Below, one piece after another: positions 20,600 through 29,287 of a stretch of DNA of 64,000 nt. Source of the DNA: Wenjunlia tyrosinilytica (GTDB lineage: Bacteria > Actinomycetota > Actinomycetes > Streptomycetales > Streptomycetaceae); contig NZ_BMMS01000008.1 of the NCBI RefSeq assembly GCF_014646055.1, positions 124,001 through 188,000 on the forward strand, in the 5' to 3' direction. Position numbers and translations under genes: made by a program. The notes beneath the pieces were generated by a model. That model did no database searches. It was given only the letters and a program-made list of their open reading frames with translations, and was not told where the DNA came from. How positions within the stretch are numbered: the stretch's first letter is position 1; each line of letters starts with the position of its first letter.

Positions 20600-21490
20600 A
20601 TGCGACTGAGCACTGTGATTCTTCCCCTGTACCGCTGGGCCGAGGGCAAGGAGGTGTGGGAGCGCGCCGAGGAACTCGGCTTCCACACCGCCTACACCTA
20701 TGACCACCTGTCGTGGCGGATCCCGTTCCGCGACGGGCCGTGGTTCGGCGCGGTGCCCACACTGACGGCGGCCGCCGCCGCGACGAAGCGGATCCGGCTC
20801 GGGACCATGGTCACCAATCCCAACTTCCGGCACCCGGTCACCCTCGCCAAGGACCTGCTGACCCTCGACGACGTCTCCGGGGGACGCATCACGGTCGGCA
20901 TCGGCGCGGGCGGGAACGGCTTCGACGCCGGCGTGCTCGGTCGGCCGGAGTGGTCCCCGCGCGAGCGGGCCGACCGGTTCGGCGAGTTCGTTCCCCTGCT
21001 CGACCGGCTTCTCACCCAGGACGCGACCACCTCCGAGGGGCGGTTCTACTCCGCTCACGAGGCGCGCAACATCCCCGGCTGCGTGCAGCGTCCGCGCATC
21101 CCCTTCACCGTGGCGGGCAATGGGCCGCGGGGTATGCGCCTGGCCGCCGAATACGGTCAGGGCTGGGTGACCACGGGTGACCCGAAGCTGGCCGCGACGA
21201 TCACCCCGCGCGAGTGCCCGGCCGCCATCCGTGCCCAGATCGACAAGCTGGAGGCCGCCTGCGAGAAGGCCGGCCGGGATCCGGACGAGCTGGACAAGGT
21301 GCTCCTGACGGCCTTCACCCCCGAGGAGCCCTTGGCCTCCCTGGACTCCTTCGTTGACTTCGCCGGCAGGTACGCCGAGCTGGGCATCGACGAGATCATC
21401 GTGCACTGGCCGGTGCCGGGCACGATGTTCGAGGCGGACATGGGGGTCTTCGAGCGCGTTGCCACCGAGGGGCTGAAGCAGCTCGGCTGA
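20600..21490 (+). CDS. LLM-class, probably F420-dependent, oxidoreductase
   Basis: A 296-residue luciferase-like TIM-barrel oxidoreductase. The opening MRLSTVILPLYRW, the GVxxxxHxxxR-like GFHTAYTYDHLS segment, IRLGTMVTNPNFRHP and the LDDVSGGRITVGIGAGG loop are typical of the F420-using branch. FMN dependence cannot be excluded from sequence. Substrate is unknown. It is monocistronic between a divergent HAD gene and a perfect bidirectional terminator, so context gives no pathway. Confidence 0.87.
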   Translation: MRLSTVILPLYRWAEGKEVWERAEELGFHTAYTYDHLSWRIPFRDGPWFGAVPTLTAAAAATKRIRLGTMVTNPNFRHPVTLAKDLLTLDDVSGGRITVGIGAGGNGFDAGVLGRPEWSPRERADRFGEFVPLLDRLLTQDATTSEGRFYSAHEARNIPGCVQRPRIPFTVAGNGPRGMRLAAEYGQGWVTTGDPKLAATITPRECPAAIRAQIDKLEAACEKAGRDPDELDKVLLTAFTPEEPLASLDSFVDFAGRYAELGIDEIIVHWPVPGTMFEADMGVFERVATEGLKQLG

Positions 21491-21519
21491 CGTCCTCCTT
21501 CACTTTCACGTGTGGTGGG

Positions 21520-21565
21520 GCGCCCCGCGGCGCGGCGCTTTTACGGGGGCACGGCCGCGGGGCGC
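21520..21565. terminator. Bidirectional terminator
   Basis: A perfect 12-bp inverted repeat (GCGCCCCGCGGC and its complement) separated by 22 nt between the convergent LLM oxidoreductase and MerR genes. Confidence 0.7.
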
Positions 21566-21575
21566 GGGCCGGGGT

Positions 21576-22493
21576 TCAGGGCGATGCCTTGTCGAGGAGG
21601 GTGCGCAGCAGCGCCGCGGTCTCATCCGAGATGGTGACCTCGACATGGACGGTGGAGGCGGCCTCCCCCTCGCTCAGCGGGTCGACCTCCGTGCCGTGCG
21701 GGACGGGATCGAAGTCGACCTTCAGCCGCCGGGGAGCGGGTGCCCGCATCACCCTCTGCCTGGGCTCGGCCACGGCCGAGCCCAGAGCGTGGTGGAGGTG
21801 ACGGGTGGCCAGAAGCCGCATGGCCCGGGCCAGTTCGGCGTCCACGCTCTGCCGGGCCAGCGGGCGCAGACGGCGGATCAGCTCGGCCGCCTCCCTCGCC
21901 TCCGCGTCCGAGGGCGGGTGGTCCAGATACCGCTGGAAGACGTGCTCCGAGGTGAAGTCGAGGAACCGCTGGGCGATGTGCTCGACCTGGGCGCGCAGTT
22001 CCCGAAGATGCCCGGAGATCGCCTCCAGGGGCACTCCGGCCGAGAACAGCTCGGCCGCCACCGACAGCAGCTGCGGGCTGGGGACGACAAAGGTGTCGTC
22101 GTCCTCCGGCTCCAGGACGCCGAGGGCGACCGCTTCGGTGATGGCCTCCTCGTCCCTGGTGCCTCCGAAGGACTCGTACAGCTGCTCGCGGCCGAGCCTG
22201 ACCGGAGTCTCGTCCGACCAGGGTCCTTCCACCTCCGTGAGCAGGCCCAGCACCCCGCCGAGCCCTCGCCCGCTGTCCCATGCCTCCAACAGCTCCTTGA
22301 TGCTGGCCAGGGTGTAGCCGCGCTCGAGCAGGCCGGCGATCTGCCGCAGCCGAGCCAGGTGCGTGTCGTCGTAGACGTTGATACGGCCGCGTCTGCCGGG
22401 CTTGGGCAGCAGCCCGCGGTCCTGATAGGCGCGGATGTTGCGCACCGTCGCGCCGGTCTCTCGGGCGAGGTCTTCGATGCGGTACTCGGACAA
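21576..22493 (-). CDS. MerR-family transcriptional regulator
   Basis: A 305-residue regulator. The N-terminal MerR winged helix is clear (YRIEDLARETGATVRNIRAY, then LPKPGRRGRINVYDDTHLARLRQI, about residues 3-55), followed by helical segments and a C-terminal region of about 230 residues that would sense a ligand or form the dimer. The start is a TTG at 22493, with GGGGGA 3-8 nt upstream; no ATG or GTG in this frame is better placed. It lies 26 bp downstream of the PF10118 gene, so it ends the unit starting at 26208 and likely regulates it. No Cys pattern of metal-sensing MerR proteins is visible, so an organic effector is more likely. Confidence 0.88.
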   Translation of the reverse strand: MSEYRIEDLARETGATVRNIRAYQDRGLLPKPGRRGRINVYDDTHLARLRQIAGLLERGYTLASIKELLEAWDSGRGLGGVLGLLTEVEGPWSDETPVRLGREQLYESFGGTRDEEAITEAVALGVLEPEDDDTFVVPSPQLLSVAAELFSAGVPLEAISGHLRELRAQVEHIAQRFLDFTSEHVFQRYLDHPPSDAEAREAAELIRRLRPLARQSVDAELARAMRLLATRHLHHALGSAVAEPRQRVMRAPAPRRLKVDFDPVPHGTEVDPLSEGEAASTVHVEVTISDETAALLRTLLDKASP

Positions 22494-22519
22494 ACGGTCC
22501 CCCAGTTGCCTATGGCCGA

Positions 22520-23584
22520 TCAGGAGATGGCCTCGCGGGCCAAGGCGCCCGCGGCCGCCCGTGCCGCAGGGGAGGTGGCCAGGTACTCGACGGCCCTGCG
22601 CAGCGAGCCCTCCTGCGAGGGATGGTACGACCTGCGCAGGTACCGCGGCATGGACAGGTGCAACTCCGCCCAACTCGGTATCAGGCCCTTGCGCGCGGCC
22701 GTGCGGTGCTCCTTCAGCCGGTACCCGCCTCCTCGCAGCTCGGGGTCGTGGCGCATGAGGTAGCGGGCTCCTGTGATCCACAGGTAGACCAGTGTGGGCC
22801 AGGCGAATGCCATGGCCTCGGCCCGGCGCAGATAGCGGGCCGGACCGGGCCCCGCCGCGTGCTGGTAGAGGTCGAACGCCACCGAGCGGTGCTCCACCTC
22901 CTCCGCGCCGTGCCAGCGCAGCAGGTCGAGCATCACCTCGTCCGCCCCCGCCCGGTCCAGCTCCTCGGCGGCCAGTACCCAGTCGCCCAGCACTGCCGTG
23001 AAATGCTCGATGGCGGCTATCAGGGCCAGGCGGAACCGCAGCCACTCACCCGCCGGTATGGGCAGGAGCGGCCTCTCGCCCAGCAGGACGTTGAACATCC
23101 ACTCGACGTGCCTGGTGTAGCCGGTGGTGTCGAGGCCCTGGTCCTTGAGGTGGTCGAGCACATGGGAGTGCTGGACGGAGTGGGTGGCCTCCTGGCCCAT
23201 GAAGCCCTTGACGTCCTTGAGCAGTGCCTCGTCGGTGATCAGCGGCAGTGCTTCCTTGAAGACCTTCACGAACCACCGCTCGCCCGCGGGCAGGAGCAGA
23301 TGCAGCACATTGATCACATGGGTGGCAGTGGGCTCGTCCGGTATCCAGTGCAGCGGCGTCCGCCGCCACTCGAACGCCACTTTGCGCGGTCTGATCGGCG
23401 TCCGGGGGATCTCGGACGCGGCGCGCTCGTGTGCGGACAGCAGCGACTCGGTGAGCCGGGACGCGACAGGCCGGGCCTCGACGGGCTCGGTGGACTCGGT
23501 GGGCTCGGCGGACTCGAGCTCGGAGGGCTGATAGGGCTGATAGGGCTCGGCGGGCTCGGGCTCGGTGGGGCTTGCGCTGGGCAT
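22520..23584 (-). CDS. PF10118-type predicted metal-dependent hydrolase
   Basis: A 354-residue helical protein matching the 'predicted metal-dependent hydrolase' family. The many conserved His/Glu pairs (GERWFVKVFKEALP, GQEATHSVQHSHV, AAIEHFTAV, EEVEHRSVAFDLY) look like a four-helix diiron site of the ferritin/desaturase kind. The reaction is not established. The first 60 residues are low complexity (SE/EPAEP repeats). In other actinobacteria this family sits with lipid- and hydrocarbon-modifying oxidoreductases, and here it follows an EphD-like gene 30 bp upstream, suggesting joint work on a fatty or terpenoid substrate; that is inference. Confidence 0.82.
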   Translation of the reverse strand: MPSASPTEPEPAEPYQPYQPSELESAEPTESTEPVEARPVASRLTESLLSAHERAASEIPRTPIRPRKVAFEWRRTPLHWIPDEPTATHVINVLHLLLPAGERWFVKVFKEALPLITDEALLKDVKGFMGQEATHSVQHSHVLDHLKDQGLDTTGYTRHVEWMFNVLLGERPLLPIPAGEWLRFRLALIAAIEHFTAVLGDWVLAAEELDRAGADEVMLDLLRWHGAEEVEHRSVAFDLYQHAAGPGPARYLRRAEAMAFAWPTLVYLWITGARYLMRHDPELRGGGYRLKEHRTAARKGLIPSWAELHLSMPRYLRRSYHPSQEGSLRRAVEYLATSPAARAAAGALAREAIS

Positions 23585-23614
23585 GGCGGGCTCCTTGCGG
23601 CTACGGCGTGAGGA

Positions 23615-25405
23615 CTACAGCGGCGAGTCGATGCGGCCGAGCGCGCGCAGCGCCCCGGGAGAGACACGGCCGAGCATTCGGGCGGTGCGTGCCTCGGGGG
23701 TGACCGGCAGCACCGGTATGTCCTTGATCACCGCCCGCACAATGGCGTCCGCGACCTTCTCCGGTGGGTAGTTGCGCCGCCGGTACATCCGCGAGGCCTT
23801 GCGGCGCAGCCGCTCCTGCTCGTCGTTCGTGGCTCCCACGAACCGGGCGGTCGCGGTGATCGAGGTGTTCACGAAGCCGGGGCAGATCGCGCTCACCCCG
23901 ATCCCGGCGGCGGCGAACTCCGCGCGCAGGCATTCGCTGAGCATCAGCACCGCCGCCTTGCTCGTGCTGTAGGCGGGCAGCGTTTTGGTCGGCTGATAGG
24001 CGGCGGCCGAGGCGATGTTGACGATGTGTCCGCCCTCGCCGCGCTCGGCCATCCGCCTGCCGAACAGTCGGCAGCCGTGGATGACCCCCCACAGATTCAC
24101 ATCCAGGGTGCGGCGCCAGTCCTCGACGGAGGTGTCGAGGAAGCGGCCGGAGATCCCGATGCCCGCGTTGTTGACGAGGACGTCAACGACGCCGTACTCG
24201 GTGTGGACCCGGTCGGCGAGCTTGTCCATCGCCTGTTCCTCGGCGACGTCCACCGTCTGCGCCCACGCCTCGCGCGCTCCGCTCAGCAGGGCGAGCTCGG
24301 CGGTGCGGGCGGCGCTGTCCCCGTCGCGGTCCACCGCGACCACGCGGGCCCCCGCCTCGGCGAACGCGAACGCCGTGGCACGCCCGATGCCGCTGCCGGC
24401 GCCGGTGACGAGGACGAGCCGGCCGGCGAACCGCTCGGCCGCCGCCCCCAGCGCGCCCCGTTTCAACGGTGCGTGCGACCGCGGCGCTTCCACGGCCGAC
24501 TCCCCCGAACTGCGCCCGCGCTCCACGTCGTCGACGAAGTCCGTGATCCAGCGGGCCAGCAGCTGTGGCCGGGTCCTGGGCAGCCAGTGCTTGGCCGCCA
24601 CCGTCCTGCGCCGCAGCCGGGGCGCCCAGCGGTCGAGGCCGTCGTAGAGGTGCTCGGAGAGGAAGGGATCCCCCGTCGGCGTGATCAGCTGCACCGGGAT
24701 CCGGGCATACGCGTCCTCGCGAGGACGTAGCAGGCGCTCCCGGACATTGTCGCGGTAGAGCCACGCGCCATGGGCGGCGTCCTCGGGAAGGGACGTGGTC
24801 GGACAGCTCCCCGCGGGCAGCCGCTCCGCCCGGGCGAGCAGCTTGGGCCAGAGCCTGCCGAGCGGCCCGCGCCACGCCAGCTCGGGCAGGACCGGGGTAT
24901 GGAGCGCGTACACATACCAGGAGCGGACGCCCTGCCCGAGGAGCTGGGCGAGCCGACGGGGTGTGGGGTGCCCCATCCGCTCCTTGATCCACAGCCCGAA
25001 GTGGTCCAGGCTCGGGCCCGACATCGAGGTGAAGGACGCCAGCCGTCCCTCGAAGCGTGGGCGGGTCGCGAACTCCCACCCCTGGACCGATCCCCAGTCG
25101 TGTCCGACCAGGTGCACCGGGCGGTCGGCGCCGATCGCGTCCAGCACCGCCTCGAAGTCGTCGGCCAGCTTCTCCAGGCGGTATCCGCCACGCTGCGGGC
25201 GCGGCGCCGTCGAGGCCCCGTGCCCCCGCACGTCGTAGGCGACGACGTGGAAGCGCTCGGCGAGTTCGCCCGCCACCTCCCTCCAGACCTCCTTGCAGTC
25301 CGGATAGCCGTGCAACAGCAGTACGGTCGGCCGTTCCCCGGCCGCATCGGCGCCCCACTCGGCGACGGCGAGCCGCACCCCCGCGGATTCGACAAAGCGC
25401 GTCAT
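23615..25405 (-). CDS. EphD-like epoxide hydrolase / short-chain dehydrogenase fusion
   Basis: A 596-residue two-domain enzyme. The N-terminal alpha/beta hydrolase (about 1-310) carries HGYP (32-35) and the Asp nucleophile elbow GHDWG (101-105), the epoxide-hydrolase signature, with a late AKHWL supplying the catalytic His. The C-terminal SDR domain (about 326-596) has TGAGSGIG (334-341), NNAG, a catalytic Ser in NIASAAAY and YSTSK (Tyr about 479, Lys about 483). This plan and length match mycobacterial EphD, linked there to mycolic acid oxidation chemistry; Streptomyces make no mycolates, so the substrate must differ. The ATG overlaps the M24 stop as ATGA, and GGGAGGG precedes it. Confidence 0.9.
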   Translation of the reverse strand: MTRFVESAGVRLAVAEWGADAAGERPTVLLLHGYPDCKEVWREVAGELAERFHVVAYDVRGHGASTAPRPQRGGYRLEKLADDFEAVLDAIGADRPVHLVGHDWGSVQGWEFATRPRFEGRLASFTSMSGPSLDHFGLWIKERMGHPTPRRLAQLLGQGVRSWYVYALHTPVLPELAWRGPLGRLWPKLLARAERLPAGSCPTTSLPEDAAHGAWLYRDNVRERLLRPREDAYARIPVQLITPTGDPFLSEHLYDGLDRWAPRLRRRTVAAKHWLPRTRPQLLARWITDFVDDVERGRSSGESAVEAPRSHAPLKRGALGAAAERFAGRLVLVTGAGSGIGRATAFAFAEAGARVVAVDRDGDSAARTAELALLSGAREAWAQTVDVAEEQAMDKLADRVHTEYGVVDVLVNNAGIGISGRFLDTSVEDWRRTLDVNLWGVIHGCRLFGRRMAERGEGGHIVNIASAAAYQPTKTLPAYSTSKAAVLMLSECLRAEFAAAGIGVSAICPGFVNTSITATARFVGATNDEQERLRRKASRMYRRRNYPPEKVADAIVRAVIKDIPVLPVTPEARTARMLGRVSPGALRALGRIDSPL

Positions 25406-26208
25406 GCCGCTGATCCCTCCCAGCGCCGCACATGCGGCAGTTCGTCGTCGAGCCAGTAGGCGTCCGTCTCCGTGACCACCAGGAGTTCCTCGAACTTGAC
25501 CCCCACCCCGCGAAACCCCAGATGCGGCTCGACGGCCCACAGGCCGGGTGTCGGCGGATGGTCGGAGAACTTGTGGGGGCTCCACAGCGGCGACCACCCG
25601 TCCCGGTGCCCGCGCACGGCGTCCTTGGCCAGCCCGCGCAGGCTCTGGGTGCCGAACCCGGCGATGTGCGGGTTGAACCGCCGCTGCCGGACCCGGTCCA
25701 CCCGGTGCGCTATGACCCCGAACGGATAGGCGCGGTGCCGGTTCTCGTATCCCTGCCGGGCCATCAGACGGTCGACGTCCTCGTAGATCGTCCTCAGCGG
25801 GCGGCGCTCCCGCACGCCCCTGAGGACGAGATCCCGGTGCTCGCGCAGGTCGGCGGTCAGCCGGTCGTGCAGCGGATTGGGGCCCAGGCAGCCCGAGTAG
25901 CCGATGTCCGACGTGCAGCCGTCGAGGACGGGAGCCATGTCGAGGATGAACGGCATACCGGGCTCGAGGCGCCGGTTCGTCGGGAAGAACTGCGTGGGCA
26001 GCTTGAAGCCCGCGAACGCCGTCCGGTCTCCGAACCACGCGAACGGCAGATGGAACCAGTCCCGCACACCCCGCTCCACCAGCCAGCGCCGCGCCGCCCG
26101 CGCCGCCTGCCTCTCGGTGACTCCCGGCCTCAGCCGGGCCGCGATCGCCTGTGCGCACTCGTAGGCGAGACGCTGCACATCCCGGAAGCCTCGAAGTCCG
26201 TCTGCCAT
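25402..26208 (-). CDS. M24-family (creatinase/aminopeptidase-like) protein
   Basis: A 268-residue 'pita-bread' fold protein. The metal ligands are in place: two Asp in FILDMAP...TSDIGYSG, a His in NPHIAGFG, a Glu in AVEPHLGF and a Glu in KFEELLVVT. It could be a peptidase or a non-peptidase relative acting on C-N bonds. The ATG at 26208 has GAGGGGG upstream and is preferred to the frame opening at 26253. It is the first gene of a four-gene unit (M24, EphD-like, PF10118, MerR) with a 4-bp stop/start overlap to the next gene. Its promoter lies in the 226-bp divergent gap shared with the ABC genes. Confidence 0.85.
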   Translation of the reverse strand: MADGLRGFRDVQRLAYECAQAIAARLRPGVTERQAARAARRWLVERGVRDWFHLPFAWFGDRTAFAGFKLPTQFFPTNRRLEPGMPFILDMAPVLDGCTSDIGYSGCLGPNPLHDRLTADLREHRDLVLRGVRERRPLRTIYEDVDRLMARQGYENRHRAYPFGVIAHRVDRVRQRRFNPHIAGFGTQSLRGLAKDAVRGHRDGWSPLWSPHKFSDHPPTPGLWAVEPHLGFRGVGVKFEELLVVTETDAYWLDDELPHVRRWEGSAA

Positions 26209-26422
26209 GGCTGCCCCCTCGCGACCGGCACCCGCCGGTCCTCGACCCGCCAAACGTTGACATCAGTGAATGTGACAACGCTCCGTGGCAATGTCAATGG
26301 GTTCGTCAACCGCAAACGGCCTCATCGCGGCCAAGCCACCCTTACGGGTGACTGGCTGAAAGGACTACCGGTCTTGTCCACAACCGAGCCTCAAGTCTGA
26401 CGCCAGGACCGCCCGGGGCCAC

Positions 26423-26428
26423 TACCGT
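26423..26428 (+). promoter_or_regulatory. -10 hexamer TACCGT, leaderless start of the first ABC gene
   Basis: TACCGT fits TAnnnT and ends 6 nt before the GTG at 26435; no ribosome-binding site is visible. Confidence 0.5.
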
Positions 26429-26434
26429 CGAAGC

Positions 26435-27475
26435 GTGTCTGTGATCGCCACCGAAAACCTCACCAAGCGGTACCCACGGGTGACCGCTCTGGACCGGCTC
26501 ACCCTGGACATCGCCCCCGGAGTCGTGGGCCTTGTAGGGGCGAACGGAGCCGGAAAGTCGACCCTCATCAAGATCCTTCTCGGCCTGTCGGCCGCGTCCG
26601 AGGGCCGGGCCCGCGTGCTCGGCCTGGACGTGGTGACCGAGGGATCCCGGATCCGTGAACGGGTCGGCTACATGCCCGAGCACGACTGCCTGCCGCCGGA
26701 CGTCTCCGCCACGGAGTTCGTCGTCCACATGGCCCGGATGTCGGGGCTGCCGGCGAGCGCCGCACGTGAGCGCACCGCCGACACCCTGCGCCACGTCGGC
26801 CTGTACGAGGAGCGCTACCGGCCCATGGGCGGCTATTCGACGGGCATGAAACAGCGGGTCAAGCTCGCGCAGGCCCTCGTCCACGACCCCGAACTGGTCC
26901 TCCTCGACGAGCCGACCAACGGTCTGGACCCCGTCGGCCGTGACGAGATGCTCGGCCTGATCCGCCGTGTCCACACCGACTTCGGCATCTCGGTCCTGGT
27001 CACCTCGCACCTGCTCGGTGAGCTCGAGCGCACCTGCGACCACGTCGTCGTCATCGACGGGGGAACGCTGCTGCGCTCGCAGTCCACCGCCGAGTTCACC
27101 CAGGCCACGCAGACCCTGGCGGTCGAGGTCACGGACAGCGAGCAGCACCCGCACGGCGCCGACGCGGTGCTGAGCGAGCTCCAGGCAGCGGGGCTCACCG
27201 CGCTCGCCGACGGTCATCTCCTCCTCGTCGAGATCGCCGACGAGTCCACGTTCGACACCGTGCGCGACGCCGTCACCGGGCTCGGCCTCGGCCTGGTCCG
27301 CATGGAGCAGCGCCGCCACCGCATCGCCGAGCTCTTCCGCCCCGACGAGGTCGGCGCTCCCGCCGCCGCGGGCGCGGGAGCGACCGCCGTGGGCATCCCC
27401 GGCACGGGCACGACCGCCGACGCCACCACGACCCACGAAGGGAGCCGCAGCGATGCCGGTGCCGTCAAGCACTAG
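26435..27475 (+). CDS. ABC transporter ATP-binding protein (exporter pair 1)
   Basis: A 346-residue ATPase of the drug/lantibiotic-export type. Walker A GANGAGKST (35-43), signature YSTGMKQRVKLAQAL and Walker B LVLLDEPTNGLDP are intact, with an H-switch in VTSHLLGE. About 110 C-terminal residues extend past the ATPase core, ending in an Ala/Gly/Thr-rich tail. It couples to the permease at 27453 through a 23-bp overlap. The four ABC genes form one operon of two ATPase-permease pairs; the substrate is unknown. Confidence 0.92.
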   Translation: MSVIATENLTKRYPRVTALDRLTLDIAPGVVGLVGANGAGKSTLIKILLGLSAASEGRARVLGLDVVTEGSRIRERVGYMPEHDCLPPDVSATEFVVHMARMSGLPASAARERTADTLRHVGLYEERYRPMGGYSTGMKQRVKLAQALVHDPELVLLDEPTNGLDPVGRDEMLGLIRRVHTDFGISVLVTSHLLGELERTCDHVVVIDGGTLLRSQSTAEFTQATQTLAVEVTDSEQHPHGADAVLSELQAAGLTALADGHLLLVEIADESTFDTVRDAVTGLGLGLVRMEQRRHRIAELFRPDEVGAPAAAGAGATAVGIPGTGTTADATTTHEGSRSDAGAVKH

Positions 27476-28364
27476 TCCCGCCACCGAGGCGGCCAAGGGC
27501 CGTATCCACAACATCGGATACCGCCACTACGACGGCCCCCGTCTGGGCCGCTCCTACGCGACCCGCTCCCTGCTCGTGCAGAGCCTGCGCGGCGCCTACG
27601 GCCTCGGCCGCTCGGCCAAGTCCAAGGTCCTGCCGATGATCCTGTTCGCGGTGATGTGCATGCCAGCCGGGATCATCGTGGCGGTGGCCGTGTTCACCAA
27701 GATGAAGGACCTGCCGCTGGACTACACGAGCTACGCGATCTACCTCCAGGCCGTCATCGGGATCTTCCTGGCCGCCCAGGCACCGCAGGCGGTCTCGCGC
27801 GATCTGCGCTTCAAGACCGTTCCGCTGTACTTCTCGCGGCCCATCGAGCGGATCGACTACGTCTTCGCCAAGTTCGCCGCCATGACGGGCGCCGTCTTCA
27901 TCCTGACGGCGGCCCCGCTGGTCGTGCTGTACATCGGCGCCCTGCTGGCCAAGCTCTCGTTCGGCACGCAGACCAAGGACTTCGCGGCGGCGCTGCTCGC
28001 CGCGCTCCTGCTGTCGCTGCTGTACGCGGGCCTGGGCCTGGTCATCGCCGCCCTCACCCCGCGCCGCGGATTCGGTGTCGCCGCGATCATCGCCCTGTTC
28101 ACCATCAGCTACGGCGCCGTCAGCAGCGTCCAGGCGATCGCCGGCGAACAGGGAAACGAGACCGTGGCCGGCTGGCTCGGACTGTTCTCCCCGGTCACCT
28201 TGATCGACGGCGTCCAGAGCTGGGCCCTCGGCGCGGAGCCCAGTTCCCCCGCCGGTCCGCCGAACGCCTTCGCCGGCACGGTCTTCGTCCTCGTACTCCT
28301 CGGCGCCATCGCCGGCTCGTTCGGCCTGCTCCTGCTCCGCTACCGAAAGGTCGGCCTGTCGTGA
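27453..28364 (+). CDS. ABC-2 type permease (pair 1)
   Basis: A 303-residue membrane subunit with about six hydrophobic helices, an N-terminal cytoplasmic segment (GRIHNIGYRHYDGPRLGR) typical of this permease group, and a helix starting VLPMILFAVMCMPAG. It partners the preceding ATPase. The ATG at 27453 lies inside the end of the ATPase gene with GAAGGGAG upstream. The stop overlaps the next gene's GTG, so translation is coupled along the operon. Confidence 0.87.
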   Translation: MPVPSSTSPATEAAKGRIHNIGYRHYDGPRLGRSYATRSLLVQSLRGAYGLGRSAKSKVLPMILFAVMCMPAGIIVAVAVFTKMKDLPLDYTSYAIYLQAVIGIFLAAQAPQAVSRDLRFKTVPLYFSRPIERIDYVFAKFAAMTGAVFILTAAPLVVLYIGALLAKLSFGTQTKDFAAALLAALLLSLLYAGLGLVIAALTPRRGFGVAAIIALFTISYGAVSSVQAIAGEQGNETVAGWLGLFSPVTLIDGVQSWALGAEPSSPAGPPNAFAGTVFVLVLLGAIAGSFGLLLLRYRKVGLS

Positions 28365-29278
28365 CGACCATCTCCATCGACCACGTCTCGCGGTGGTTCG
28401 GCAACGTGGTGGCCGTCAACGACGTCACCATGGACATCGGCCCCGGTGTCACCGGCCTCCTCGGCCCCAACGGCGCCGGGAAGTCCACGCTGATCAATAT
28501 GATGGGCGGCTTCCTGGCCCCCTCCACGGGGACCGTCACCCTCGACGGCGCGACCATCTGGCGCAACGAGCAGGTGTACCGGTCCATCGGCCTCGTCCCC
28601 GAGCGCGAGGGCATGTACGACTTCCTCACCGGCAAGGAGTTCGTCCTGGCCAACGCCGAGCTGCACGGCCTGCCGGACCCCGGCGCCGCCGCGCGCAGGG
28701 CCCTGGCCACGGTGGAGATGGAGTACGCCCAGGACCGCAAGATCTCCACGTACTCCAAGGGCATGCGGCAGCGGGTCAAGATGGCCTCGGCCCTCGTCCA
28801 TGAGCCCTCGGTGCTCCTGCTGGACGAGCCGTTCAACGGCATGGACCCGCGCCAGCGGCTCCAGCTGATGGACCTGCTGCGGCGGATGGGCGCCGACGGC
28901 CGCACCGTCCTGTTCTCCTCGCACATCCTCGAGGAGGTCGAGCAGCTCGCCCACCACATCGAGGTCGTCGTGGCCGGACGGCACGCCGCCTCGGGCGACT
29001 TCCGTGAGATCCGGCGGCTGATGACCGACCGGCCGCACCGCTACCTGGTCCGCTCCTCCGACGACCGGCAGCTGGCCGCGGCGCTCATCGCCGACGCCTC
29101 CACCGCGGGCATCGAACTCGACTGGACCGAGCGCGCCCTGCGCATCCAGGCCATCGACTTCCGCCGCTTCACCGAACTGCTGCCGCGCGTCGCCAAGGAA
29201 GCGGGCATCCGGCTCTACGAGGTCTCGCCGTCCGACGAGTCCCTCGAGAGCGTCTTCTCCTACCTGGTCGCGGCGTAA
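28361..29278 (+). CDS. ABC transporter ATP-binding protein (exporter pair 2)
   Basis: A 305-residue ATPase: Walker A LLGPNGAGKST (about 36-44), signature YSKGMRQRVKMASAL, Walker B VLLLDEPFNGMDP and FSSHILEE. It begins with a GTG at 28361 inside a GTGA overlap with the preceding permease stop; the frame is open further upstream but that part lies within the permease gene. It resembles the first ATPase in motif order but is clearly diverged, so the pairs look like an old duplication. Its C-terminal 80 residues form the usual regulatory tail of ABC-2 exporters. Confidence 0.92.
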   Translation: MTTISIDHVSRWFGNVVAVNDVTMDIGPGVTGLLGPNGAGKSTLINMMGGFLAPSTGTVTLDGATIWRNEQVYRSIGLVPEREGMYDFLTGKEFVLANAELHGLPDPGAAARRALATVEMEYAQDRKISTYSKGMRQRVKMASALVHEPSVLLLDEPFNGMDPRQRLQLMDLLRRMGADGRTVLFSSHILEEVEQLAHHIEVVVAGRHAASGDFREIRRLMTDRPHRYLVRSSDDRQLAAALIADASTAGIELDWTERALRIQAIDFRRFTELLPRVAKEAGIRLYEVSPSDESLESVFSYLVAA

Positions 29279-29287
29279 GGAACCCTG

